A stretch of 64,000 nucleotides of DNA, from positions 248,001-312,000 of the forward strand of contig NZ_JANAIE010000001.1 in NCBI RefSeq assembly GCF_029664245.1, given 5' to 3'. The notes beneath the pieces were generated by a model. It was not told the origin of the DNA. It made no database searches and worked only from the letters and a program-made list of their open reading frames with translations. The stretch comes from Profundicola chukchiensis. GTDB lineage: Bacteria; Bacteroidota; Bacteroidia; Flavobacteriales; Weeksellaceae. Shown in pieces: positions 17,801 through 25,705 of the stretch. The position numbers were made by a program, and so were the translations under genes. How positions within the stretch are numbered: position 1 is the first letter of the stretch; the number at the start of each line of letters is the position of its first letter.

Positions 17801-19190
17801 ATACAATTAGAATAATAAGTTGACCAAAAATAGCGGAATTCATCATGGTAGATGCTCCAGAAAATGAGATTTCATCTTTTAAGTTTTGTCTTTCCTTAAC
17901 TGGAACATTTTGAAGCTCCACCCTATTCTGCATCATTTTAAATGTGGTGAATTCAACAATAATCACAGCTCCATCTATAATAATCCCAAAATCAATCGCT
18001 CCCATACTCATCAGGTTGGCGTCAACACCAAATATGTGCATCATAGAAAGCGCGAATAACAAACTCAACGGAATTACTGAAGCTACCACCAATCCCGATC
18101 TTAGGTTTCCGAGCAAGATAACGACCACAAAAATCACGATTAAAAACCCAAAAACTAAGTTCTCGGTAACCGTATTCATGGTTTTTCCAATCAATTCACT
18201 TCTCTCTAAAAATGGATTGATATAAACTCCCTCAGGTAGCGTTTTTGAGATTTCAGCTACTCGTTCTTTTACAGCATCAATTACTTTTTTGGAGTCAGCA
18301 TCCTTTAACATCATTACTTGCCCCAAAACCTTTTCGCCTTCTCCATTCGCCGTAATAGCACCGAATCTTGTTGCGCTACCATAACCAACCTCAGCGACAT
18401 CGCGAATATAGATGGGACGTCCATTGCTGTTTTTAACCACAACATTTTTAATGTCTTCTAAGTTTTTAATCAAACCTTCTCCTCTAATAAAGTAGGCTTG
18501 ATTAACTTTTTCGATATAACCACCACCAGCAACACTATTGTTATTTTCTAAAGCTGTAAACACCTCTCTAGCGGTAACATTCATGGCCGCAAGTTTTTGT
18601 GTATTGATAGCAACTTCATATTGTTTAAGATGCCCTCCCCAAGTGTTAACTTCAACTACACCGGGAATTCCCGATAATTGACGTTTAACAATCCAATCTT
18701 GGAAAGTTCTTAATTGTTCATCGGTATATCGATCTTTAAATTCAGGCTCAACATCTAGTATGTATTGATAAATCTCTCCCAATCCCGTTGATATGGGTCC
18801 CATTTCTGGAGTACCAAATCCCTCGGGAATCTTTTCTGCTGCGGTTTGAATTTTTTCAGCAATTAATTGTCGGGGAAGATAAGTCCCCATATCGTCATCG
18901 AAGACGATAGTAACTACAGACAATCCAAATTTACTATCAGACCTAATCTCTTGAACTCCAGGTAAATTCGCCATTTCGAGTTCAATAGGATAAGTAATAA
19001 ATTGCTCCATATCCTGGGTTGATAAGTTTTTGGAGGTAGTAATTACTTGAACTTGATTATTGGTAATATCGGGTACTGCTCCAATAGAAATTTGTGTGGC
19101 CGAATAAAGCCCGAAGCCCACCAAAAGAGCAGTAAAAAGGAAAATTAATATTTTATTTTTAACGGAAAACGCTATAATTCGTGAAAGCAT
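14868..19190 (-). CDS. CzcA/CusA-type heavy-metal RND pump fused to a TolC-like outer-membrane channel
   Basis: 1440 aa against about 1040 for an ordinary pump. Residues 1-1037 are a 12-helix RND transporter. Transmembrane helix 4 carries the proton-relay signature DFGIIIDGAVIIVE (about residue 400), the pattern typical of pumps for divalent cations such as Zn, Co or Cd rather than Cu/Ag pumps. From about 1042 a second hydrophobic segment ends in MMAQ and looks like a retained signal peptide. The rest (about 1058-1440) is an outer-membrane efflux (TolC-type) domain: MNLEELQSMALQNN and long coiled-coil helices. Pump-channel fusions of this sort are, to my knowledge, common in Bacteroidota. The substrate is inferred only. 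Confidence 0.93.
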   Translation of the reverse strand: MLSRIIAFSVKNKILIFLFTALLVGFGLYSATQISIGAVPDITNNQVQVITTSKNLSTQDMEQFITYPIELEMANLPGVQEIRSDSKFGLSVVTIVFDDDMGTYLPRQLIAEKIQTAAEKIPEGFGTPEMGPISTGLGEIYQYILDVEPEFKDRYTDEQLRTFQDWIVKRQLSGIPGVVEVNTWGGHLKQYEVAINTQKLAAMNVTAREVFTALENNNSVAGGGYIEKVNQAYFIRGEGLIKNLEDIKNVVVKNSNGRPIYIRDVAEVGYGSATRFGAITANGEGEKVLGQVMMLKDADSKKVIDAVKERVAEISKTLPEGVYINPFLERSELIGKTMNTVTENLVFGFLIVIFVVVILLGNLRSGLVVASVIPLSLLFALSMMHIFGVDANLMSMGAIDFGIIIDGAVIIVEFTTFKMMQNRVELQNVPVKERQNLKDEISFSGASTMMNSAIFGQLIILIVFIPILTLQGVEGKMFRPMALVFSFALIGAMILCLTYVPVVSALFLKPKKSDKPNFSDKVIKRLQAWYLRAMNSLFQIKYIVLGFAFFILMITVFIFTRMGGEFIPQLDENDFVIQPVLKTGTSLQKTIETTTKIEKILIENFPEVNQVVTRIGAAEVPTDPMSMEESDVIITMKPKSEWTSASNRDEMANKFEEELSVIPGMEVEFTQPIEMRFNELITGVRADIAIKVFGDDLSILAKKGEEIKALVENVEGASDVVVDKIEGLPQMNVSYNRHKIARYGLNIADVNDVLSMAFGGKIVGNVFEGERSFDLVVRLGAEQRKDIDDIKNLMIDLPNGGKLPMSELAEITYTKGAARISRDDTKRRMVVGVNVRDRDLQSVAEEIQELVDNNIDLPIGYSVDYGGQFENLQSASKRLMLAVPISLLLIFVLLYFAFRSVKEALMIYSAIPLAAVGGVLLLWMRDLPFSISAGVGFIALFGIAVLNGIVLIEHFKELKIEKFKNLEELIKQGAQDRMRAVLLTASAAMLGFLPMAISNGAGAEVQRPLATVVIGGLITSTFLTLIVLPILYSIFMKNRVSKLNIKPVVSMLLLFISVGMMAQEKPMNLEELQSMALQNNLGIKSQYLKMDEAEALIGTYKNIDKTHIYLGRDQNNLGNNNKPLNVIGAEQDISLGGVYKANKKLKEAEFNLVSSQLSLQEKQLKKAVTLAYYQFQTEKQKEKIYAELDSLYNKFSYMAKRRYELGESNYLEKITASTKQRQVHLLYEQALIDGQIAYQEIQKWVQAKDSLRIEILPLKQLIRNELSFENTPELQILNQQSELLEAQLNYEKKKKTPDLTLELFNSFNLDTYQPGFQVGVKIPFFNQQYQAQFNALEIGKTRIETEKENLNFKLNIEYQNLLKTLNKHNKALAYYEEEGLVLADEIVKTADKSFLHGEIDFFQYIQSMENAYQIKIDYLNQLNLYNQTIIQLNNLTYDNF

Positions 19191-19299
19191 TGTTCTCTAA
19201 TTTTATAAATTGAACAACTACATTGATTTAAAAATCAACAAGTTGATAAAAAATGATATGAAGAGAATTAGTTAGTTAAATTCTCTGATCGAAATAAAA

Positions 19300-19698
19300 T
19301 TAGATAGAACGAGGTGGCTGTAAAATTGTATTTAAATCGGGTGATTTATAAATACTTACATAAAATGAAGTCAATTCTTTAAACTCAGAAAAGTTGGGTG
19401 TAGGAATCAAAGTTTCATCTTCGAAAGCAAAAAGTAATTGAAAATTGTTTGAATTATGATGATCACAATGAAAAGGTAACTTCTCGTGATCTTTGTGCTC
19501 ATAAGGATTTTGCTTTTCATGTTCTGCTTTTAGCTCACCATAGTGCTTAGCAAAAAAAGCAAACATATCGTCCCCATATTCTTTTTGATGAAATTGCGCA
19601 TGCTCAACCAAGTCCCCAAGTTTAACAATATCGCTAAGATGGAAATTCATACTTTGTACAAGTAGAATGGTTGATATTATGAATGCTATCAGTTTCAT
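19300..19698 (-). CDS. His-rich exported small protein heading the metal-efflux operon
   Basis: 132 aa from the ATG at 19698; a TTG nine bases upstream lies within the promoter box. An N-terminal hydrophobic segment (residues 1-20) suggests export or a membrane anchor. The middle (about 30-90) is rich in His, Glu and Lys with HAQFHQKEYG, HYGELKAEHEKQ, YEHKDHEKL and FHCDHHN. The dense His plus one Cys suggest metal binding. It is the first gene of the operon (next gene 109 bases on), so it may be a periplasmic metal sensor or buffer. I do not recognise a named family. Confidence 0.7.
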   Translation of the reverse strand: MKLIAFIISTILLVQSMNFHLSDIVKLGDLVEHAQFHQKEYGDDMFAFFAKHYGELKAEHEKQNPYEHKDHEKLPFHCDHHNSNNFQLLFAFEDETLIPTPNFSEFKELTSFYVSIYKSPDLNTILQPPRSI

Positions 19699-19704
19699 AT
19701 AGGC

Positions 19705-19712
19705 CAAAGTTA
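19705..19712 (-). promoter_or_regulatory. -7 element of the metal-efflux operon, leaderless spacing
   Basis: On the minus strand TAACTTTG, an exact TAnnTTTG match, with exactly six bases before the ATG at 19698. No metal-responsive operator is obvious. Confidence 0.55.
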
Positions 19713-19780
19713 ATCAATTATCAACTCCTAAAATATGATTAAACGCATTTTAAATTATTCTAAATAAATGGCTTAGGATT

Positions 19781-20743
19781 TTAAAGGTGTTCTAGAGCGA
19801 ACTCCAAGGCTCTTTCTTCATTATAGTAAACATTGCCAGGTTGCCAAAACGCCACATGACCTCCGTATTTTGGAGTTTCTAAATAAACGTATTTATGATT
19901 TTTAGCAATTTCATAAGGGTAGGATTTCTCGGAAAGAAAAGAATCATTTTTAGCATTTAAAATCAAGGTTGGTACTTTAATGTTTTCCAGAACATTAAGC
20001 GAGCTACATTGTTCATAATAATCGTCGGCATCTTTATAGCCATGTGCTTTAGACGTATATAACTCATCAAAATCTCTTAAATTCTTAATCGATTTTATCA
20101 TTTCATCTGAAATCCTTTCCGGAAAAATCTCTTGTTTAGCTTTAATTTTCTTTCTTAAATGAACATGAAAATTCTTTCCATAGACAAAATTCCTCGGGCC
20201 GATAATTTTATCAGATGCTCCGGCCAAATCACACGGCGTAGAAACAGCGATTACCGCTTTTAAAGCTGATGGAATTCCTATATTATCTCCAGCTAATTTT
20301 AAAGCAACATTCCCACCCAAACTAACGCCTTTGATAATGACATTTTTATAAGCCTTGTCTTGCGTGATATGATTTAAAACTTCTAAAACATCATCGGTTT
20401 TACCCGAATGATAACAACCAAAAGAACGATTCATTTCTCCACTACAACTGCGGAAATTCATAGCACAAGCATCTATTCCATTTTGGTTAAAGAGTTTTGC
20501 TGTACCACGAATATAAGCACGATCTGCTGCTCCTTCTAATCCATGTAATAATAAAATACAGGTATCAGACTTTTGCTCACTTAGACTCCAGTCGAGATCA
20601 ACAAAATCTCCATCTTCTAAGTCTAATCTTTCTCTTTTCTGCTCAACTCCTTCCACTTTTCTGACTTTTGCAGAATATATGGTTGCAATATCAGCTTGTC
20701 TAAAGATAAATGGCGGTCGATAATTCGATTCAATAATTGGCAA
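19781..20743 (-). CDS. YheT-family alpha/beta hydrolase
   Basis: 320 aa. The catalytic triad elements are visible: nucleophile Ser in GVSLGGN, Asp in LNAKNDSF and His in KYGGHVAFW, plus LLLHGLEGAADRAYIRG near the oxyanion site and FGCYHSGKTDD, all typical of the YheT/ABHD1-3 group. Physiological substrate unknown. The start is a TTG (20743): no in-frame ATG lies before the family's conserved N-terminus (YRPPFIFRQADIATIYSA), and an in-frame stop lies 24 bases upstream of the TTG. It follows ppc by 21 bases and is probably co-transcribed with it. Confidence 0.87.
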   Translation of the reverse strand: MPIIESNYRPPFIFRQADIATIYSAKVRKVEGVEQKRERLDLEDGDFVDLDWSLSEQKSDTCILLLHGLEGAADRAYIRGTAKLFNQNGIDACAMNFRSCSGEMNRSFGCYHSGKTDDVLEVLNHITQDKAYKNVIIKGVSLGGNVALKLAGDNIGIPSALKAVIAVSTPCDLAGASDKIIGPRNFVYGKNFHVHLRKKIKAKQEIFPERISDEMIKSIKNLRDFDELYTSKAHGYKDADDYYEQCSSLNVLENIKVPTLILNAKNDSFLSEKSYPYEIAKNHKYVYLETPKYGGHVAFWQPGNVYYNEERALEFALEHL

Positions 20744-20764
20744 TGCTATTACTTTTAAAAATGA

Positions 20765-23314
20765 TTAGGCTGAGTTTCGACTTGCGTTAATGTTTCCGAA
20801 CAAAGATCTTGTGACCATAGCGGAATACATTTCTTCCTTGTCTGTTCCTTCTTGAAGCTTCTGCAAGGCATATTGCTGAATGGCTAATAATGGTAAGACA
20901 ATCTTTTCTCGCATTTCTACAGATAATCTAGAAATCGGTTCGTCCTGCATTAAAATATCATAACCTGTAATTTCTAACATCATCTGTTTAGACAATAAAA
21001 ACTCATCATATAATAAGGTCCAGAATTCACTGTATTGTGGATTCTCTTCCATATAGAACGTTAATGGGAAATATGTTTTTGTCATCGACATCATGCTGTT
21101 CTGCACCAAAGTTTTGAAGAAATCAGAATGATTGAATAAGTCAATAATTTCTTGCTTTCTACCTTGGTCAACAAAAGTTTTAATCGCGGTACCAAATCCA
21201 TAATATCCTGGAACATTTTGTTTTAATTGACTCCATGACCCCACAAATGGAATAGCTCTCAAATCTTCGAACACCAAAGCATCATTAGGGCCTCCACGTT
21301 TGGTTGGACGCGATCCGATGTTGGTTTTCCCATAGAACTTGAGCGTACTCATGTTTTCCAAATAAGGAACAAATTGAGGATGTGACTTTAAATCAGCATA
21401 TTTCTTATAACTTAACAACGCTAAATCATCCAACAACTGTCTTTCATGCTCTTTAATTTCCATTTTAGAGTCCATAAAAACTGAATTCTTTAAACCAGCG
21501 GAAATCAATTGTTCAAAATTAAATTTCGCTTGATCTTTAGTTCCAAAAACAGATGTAATGGTCTGCCCTTGTATAGTTAATTCAATCCTATGGTTGGCAA
21601 TAGTTTTTCCTTGTGCTGCATAAAACTGATGTGTCTTTCCACCTCCACGTGCTGGCGGTCCTCCGCGACCATCAAAGAAAACAACTTTCATTTCATTCTG
21701 ATCAGAAACAGCGGTTAGCCTTTCTTTGGTTTGATAAATCTCCCAATTGGCTTTTACATAACCACCATCTTTGGTTCCATCGGAGAAACCTAACATAATA
21801 CCTTGCTCAGAATTTCGGCGCTCTAAATGCTTGCGATAAACAGGTAGATTATAGAGTGTGTTCATGGTTTCTTCCGAGCCATTTAATCCGTTTATGGTTT
21901 CGAAAAGAGGAATTATATCAAAATTGATTTCATCGTCTTGATAACCGCAATATTTGAATAAGGCATAAACGATTAAAACATCAAAAATGCTTTCGGAATT
22001 AGATATAATATATCTATGAATTCCTCGCTCGCCATTTCTTCGCTGCAACTCGCGCAGTTGTTTTACATTCTTGATGGTATCTATACTAACATCGGTTTCA
22101 TAGTCATTTTCATCAATATTTAAAGACTTTTCTGTTAGAAATTCAATTCTAGCTTCATCGCTGATTTCATCGTAATTAAGCCCAAATTCCTTCTGAAAAA
22201 TTTCACGAATAATTAAATCATGTTTAGAACTATCTTGACGAATGTCTAGACTCGCAAAATGATACCCGAACATTCTAACACGGTCGATGTAATCGTTGAT
22301 ATAATTTAAATATAATCCGTTGTATTTATTTTGAATATCTTCTTTAATAAGAAGCAACTCTGCAATCAATTCTTCATGTGACATCGAGACTTTACCATGA
22401 AAAATCATTTCATATAGTTTTTCACTAATGGAGGTCATCCTTTCGGAAACGCCTCTAAAAGTGAGCTTTTTTCTTAATTTTTTAAGATGATTATAATAGC
22501 TTTTGAGGATTGAGATTCTTAATTCGCCTGCTACACGTTTCGTAGTTTCAGCTGTTACATAAGGATTTCCATCTCTATCACCACCTGGCCAAAAACCTAA
22601 TTGAATCAAATGAGGGTTTTTCTCAATAGTTTCGTTTCCGTAAAGTGATTTTACCTTTTGAGCAAGTTCTCCCAAAGTGTCATAATAAACATAGCGCAAA
22701 TAATAAATAATGCTCAATGCCTCGTCGTAAGGCGTTGGTTTGGTATGACTAACAAATGGCGTAAGACCCAATTGCTGTAATAAAAGATCAATGTTAGTTA
22801 CTGAATCACTTTTGATTGCCGACCTTAAATCATATAAAATCCTTTGAACATTATTAGAATAAAACTGAGTTGGATGCGCCGTGAAAACAACTTTAACCGC
22901 AAAATCTTTCAACTTTTCTGCAACACCTTCTAATTTTTCTCTTTCTTCTGCAACTTGATGAAATTGAGTTAAGGTGCCCGCCTCGGTCGTTTCGTGTAAT
23001 GAAGAAAAAGCAGCATCCTCTATACTATCAAACAATACTACTTGTCGCTCGATATATTGAATAATCCTAAACAACAAATCTGCCTTCTTGTCTTCGTCGG
23101 TAATTTTTGTATGATCCTCAAAAAAAGCATCTATAATTTCAATCGGTGTTTTTCCTTCTGGGAACTTTATCCTGCTTTCCTCGTATAGAAAGGGAAGTAG
23201 CATACCAATATTCGACATCTTATCATAAGGGAGACTCATGAAAAGACTATTATAGATCTGATATTTATTCTGAACGAGTTGTCGGAACTTCTCGGTTTGT
23301 TGCGGCTGTTTCAT
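20765..23314 (-). CDS. ppc: Phosphoenolpyruvate carboxylase
   Basis: Carboxylates phosphoenolpyruvate to oxaloacetate, replenishing the TCA cycle. I place the start at the ATG at 23314 (849 aa); further upstream in frame is the promoter. Catalytic signatures: VFTAHPTQ with H147 (usually followed by Glu, here Gln), GFWPGGDRDGNPYVT, and FDGRGGPPARGGG, the mobile Gly-rich loop, which reads GPP where many enzymes have GTV. YKKYADLKSHPQF and the basic TNIGSRPTKR segment are also present. The length is at the short end of the family. First gene of a two-gene unit with the YheT-like hydrolase. Confidence 0.94.
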   Translation of the reverse strand: MKQPQQTEKFRQLVQNKYQIYNSLFMSLPYDKMSNIGMLLPFLYEESRIKFPEGKTPIEIIDAFFEDHTKITDEDKKADLLFRIIQYIERQVVLFDSIEDAAFSSLHETTEAGTLTQFHQVAEEREKLEGVAEKLKDFAVKVVFTAHPTQFYSNNVQRILYDLRSAIKSDSVTNIDLLLQQLGLTPFVSHTKPTPYDEALSIIYYLRYVYYDTLGELAQKVKSLYGNETIEKNPHLIQLGFWPGGDRDGNPYVTAETTKRVAGELRISILKSYYNHLKKLRKKLTFRGVSERMTSISEKLYEMIFHGKVSMSHEELIAELLLIKEDIQNKYNGLYLNYINDYIDRVRMFGYHFASLDIRQDSSKHDLIIREIFQKEFGLNYDEISDEARIEFLTEKSLNIDENDYETDVSIDTIKNVKQLRELQRRNGERGIHRYIISNSESIFDVLIVYALFKYCGYQDDEINFDIIPLFETINGLNGSEETMNTLYNLPVYRKHLERRNSEQGIMLGFSDGTKDGGYVKANWEIYQTKERLTAVSDQNEMKVVFFDGRGGPPARGGGKTHQFYAAQGKTIANHRIELTIQGQTITSVFGTKDQAKFNFEQLISAGLKNSVFMDSKMEIKEHERQLLDDLALLSYKKYADLKSHPQFVPYLENMSTLKFYGKTNIGSRPTKRGGPNDALVFEDLRAIPFVGSWSQLKQNVPGYYGFGTAIKTFVDQGRKQEIIDLFNHSDFFKTLVQNSMMSMTKTYFPLTFYMEENPQYSEFWTLLYDEFLLSKQMMLEITGYDILMQDEPISRLSVEMREKIVLPLLAIQQYALQKLQEGTDKEEMYSAMVTRSLFGNINASRNSA

Positions 23315-23320
23315 ATGTAT

Positions 23321-23328
23321 CAAAGTTA
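23321..23328 (-). promoter_or_regulatory. -7 element of ppc, leaderless spacing
   Basis: On the minus strand TAACTTTG, identical to the metal-operon box, and again exactly six bases before the ATG. Confidence 0.55.
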
Positions 23329-23442
23329 AGAAATGTAACGATGTGATATCGAATTCTATATTTCTATTTATAACATAAAACAATTTTACTGAAAAAAGGC
23401 AATGAATTCTTAAACAATGTGGCTAAAAATTATATTTTTCTC

Positions 23443-23450
23443 TACCTTTG
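23443..23450 (+). promoter_or_regulatory. -7 element of the T9SS protein gene at 23475
   Basis: TACCTTTG, exact TAnnTTTG, 24 bases before the ATG. Confidence 0.55.
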
Positions 23451-23474
23451 CAGCACATTTATTAATAAGCAATT

Positions 23475-24191
23475 ATGAAAAAACTATTATTATCTTTAGT
23501 TCTTGGATTCTTACTAGTTCAAACGAACGCACAGTTTTCAATGACTACAATAGATGACCAACCTATCGAAAATGGTCAAACTTTTACTTTTAACACAACT
23601 ACTGAGGAAGACGCAAAGTTAGGCTACATCGTGCATAACAACTCAGATGCATTAATTTTAATGAAAGCTGAGGTGGTAGAACTTATTGATTCTGATGGAA
23701 GTGAATTCGAGCTTTGTTTTGGTGGATCTTGTTACTATTCAATTAGTCATGGTTTAATTATGCCACAAAGCCCTGTAGCTATTCAGCCAGGTGGAATTCA
23801 AGGTATGTTCGACCATATGTGGAACAAAAACACATCTTCTCCTTATATGTCGGCTAAGATTAAATTCTTTATGATCGATACATTTGGTGCTGAAGTTGGT
23901 GAGCCATTCTTTGTTAACTATGTTTACAATGAAAACTTAGGAGTTCAAGATATTGAGCAAGCCGTTAAGTCTCAAGTTCAAAATACTATCATTAAAGATG
24001 TATTAATGTTAGACTTACACGAAAATTCAACAATTAACATCTATTCTGTAAGCGGAAAATTGATTAAAGCTACAAAAGCTAACCAAGGTAAACTTAACTT
24101 AAACTTAAGCAACCTAAACAAAGGTCAGTACATTGTTGTTGTTAATTCAGCTTCAGGAAAAACAGCTTCTACGAAAGTTTTAGTTAAATAA
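23475..24191 (+). CDS. Secreted protein with divergent T9SS-like C-terminal domain
   Basis: 238 aa. Signal peptide 1-19 (MKKLLLSLVLGFLLVQTNAQ). Residues about 20-155 are beta-rich, with a close Cys pair (ELCFGGSCYY) that could form a disulfide, and no recognised domain. Residues about 165-238 resemble a T9SS type A sorting domain in the later strands (INIYSVSGKLIK, LNKGQYIVVV and the tail STKVLVK) but lack the usual YPNP start. Probably exported to the surface. Monocistronic with its own promoter and terminator. Confidence 0.75.
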   Translation: MKKLLLSLVLGFLLVQTNAQFSMTTIDDQPIENGQTFTFNTTTEEDAKLGYIVHNNSDALILMKAEVVELIDSDGSEFELCFGGSCYYSISHGLIMPQSPVAIQPGGIQGMFDHMWNKNTSSPYMSAKIKFFMIDTFGAEVGEPFFVNYVYNENLGVQDIEQAVKSQVQNTIIKDVLMLDLHENSTINIYSVSGKLIKATKANQGKLNLNLSNLNKGQYIVVVNSASGKTASTKVLVK

Positions 24192-24210
24192 TATATATCT
24201 ACAAAAATTA

Positions 24211-24242
24211 AAATGCCACATCTTGCGATGTGGCATTTTTTA
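24211..24242 (+). terminator. Terminator
   Basis: 12-bp stem AAATGCCACATC / GATGTGGCATTT with a TTGC loop and a T-run. Confidence 0.85.
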
Positions 24243-24262
24243 TTATATCTAAATTCTAGTAA

Positions 24263-25555
24263 TTACTTTACAATCACAATGTGATAGTTTTTCTTACCTC
24301 TTTGTAATAACAAGTATTTACCAGCGATTAAATCCTCTTTAGAAGGCTTGTAATCATCGCTTATCTTATCCTTGTTGATAGAGATAGAGTTCTCTTTCAA
24401 AGCTCTTCTCGCCTCTCCTTTTGAAGCCAAGAAACCAGAACCTTCTGATAAGAAGTCTAATAATTCTAATTCAAAAATATCTTCACCCACTTCTTGCTGA
24501 GAAACACCTTCGAATACGTCTAAGAAAGTCTGTTCGTTTAAGTTTTTCAAATCTTCTGAAGTAGATTTACCAAATAAGATTTGAGATGCCTTTTTAGCTA
24601 ATTCTAATTCTTCTTCTCCGTGAACTAAAGTAGTCACACTATCTGCTAAAGCATTTTGTAAGATTCTTCTATGTGGCTCTTCTTTATGTTCTGCTGTTAA
24701 TTTCTCAATCGTTTCTTTATCCAAGAAAGTATAGAATTTAATGAAACGTTCAGCATCCTCATCGGCTACGTTCAACCAGAATTGATAGAAAGTATATACA
24801 CTAGTTTTGTCCGCGTCTAACCAAATATTTCCTCCTTCTGATTTACCGAATTTAGTTCCATCAGCTTTTGTAACCAAAGGACAAGTCATCGCAAAAGCTT
24901 CTGTTTTACCGTCGCTCATTCTACGGATTAACTCGGTTCCCGTGGTCATATTTCCCCACTGATCTGAACCTCCCATTTGGAATTTAACGCCCATATCATG
25001 GTATAAATGGTGGAAGTCATAACCTTGAATCAACTGATAAGTAAATTCAGTAAATGACATACCAACACCTGATTCACCCGACAATCTCTTCTTAACAGAA
25101 TCCTTTGCCATCATGTAATTCACGGTAATTCTCTTACCAACGTCTCTTACGAAATCAATGAATGAAAAATCCTTCATCCAATCGTAATTATTCACCAAAA
25201 CAGGTGCATTTTCGTCGGTTGCGTCGAAGTCTAGAAAACGACTCAATACATTTTTAATTCCTTCTACGTTTTTGGCTAAAGTTTCTTCATCTAACAAGTT
25301 ACGCTCGTCTGATTTCCCAGTTGGGTCACCAATCATACCTGTAGCTCCACCTACCAAAGCAACCGGTTTGTGTCCGGCCTTGCGATAATGCATCAAAATT
25401 AAAATCGGAACTAAACTACCGATATGTAATGAATCTGCCGTAGGATCAAATCCGATATAGCCCGTGGTTTTTTCTTTATTTAATTGTTCTTCTAATCCAG
25501 GTGTTGTGTCCTGAATTAAACCTCTCCATTGGAGTTCTTCTAAAAAATTATACAT
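24263..25555 (-). CDS. tyrS: Tyrosyl-tRNA synthetase
   Basis: Charges tRNA-Tyr. 430 aa from the ATG at 25555; the in-frame TTG at 25585 lies inside the promoter. Class I motifs: the HIGH-like HIGS at residues 44-47 and the KMSKS-like KFGKS at 233-237. [10 protein letters not shown] and [18 protein letters not shown] line the tyrosine and ATP sites. The C-terminal S4 RNA-binding domain is present ([21 protein letters not shown]). Complete and of bacterial TyrS type. Confidence 0.97.
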   Translation of the reverse strand: MYNFLEELQWRGLIQDTTPGLEEQLNKEKTTGYIGFDPTADSLHIGSLVPILILMHYRKAGHKPVALVGGATGMIGDPTGKSDERNLLDEETLAKNVEGIKNVLSRFLDFDATDENAPVLVNNYDWMKDFSFIDFVRDVGKRITVNYMMAKDSVKKRLSGESGVGMSFTEFTYQLIQGYDFHHLYHDMGVKFQMGGSDQWGNMTTGTELIRRMSDGKTEAFAMTCPLVTKADGTKFGKSEGGNIWLDADKTSVYTFYQFWLNVADEDAERFIKFYTFLDKETIEKLTAEHKEEPHRRILQNALADSVTTLVHGEEELELAKKASQILFGKSTSEDLKNLNEQTFLDVFEGVSQQEVGEDIFELELLDFLSEGSGFLASKGEARRALKENSISINKDKISDDYKPSKEDLIAGKYLLLQRGKKNYHIVIVK

Positions 25556-25574
25556 AGTTGGATATTGAAGTTCG

Positions 25575-25582
25575 CAAAAATA
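25575..25582 (-). promoter_or_regulatory. -7 element of tyrS
   Basis: On the minus strand TATTTTTG, an exact match, 19 bases before the ATG. Confidence 0.55.
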
Positions 25583-25644
25583 CAAATTTAATATAGCTTG
25601 ACTTTAACAGATTAGATTAAATCCTAATGAAAAACTTAAAGCAT

Positions 25645-25674
25645 AAAAAAACCAACCCGAAATTGATTGGTTTT
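25645..25674 (-). terminator. Terminator of the coaX-like / M1 unit
   Basis: 8-bp stem AAAACCAA / TTGGTTTT (25667-25674 with 25648-25655), 11-base loop, then a seven-base T-run on the minus strand. Confidence 0.7.
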
Positions 25675-25705
25675 ATAAGTATTTTATTTAAGAATTTAAT
25701 CTGTC

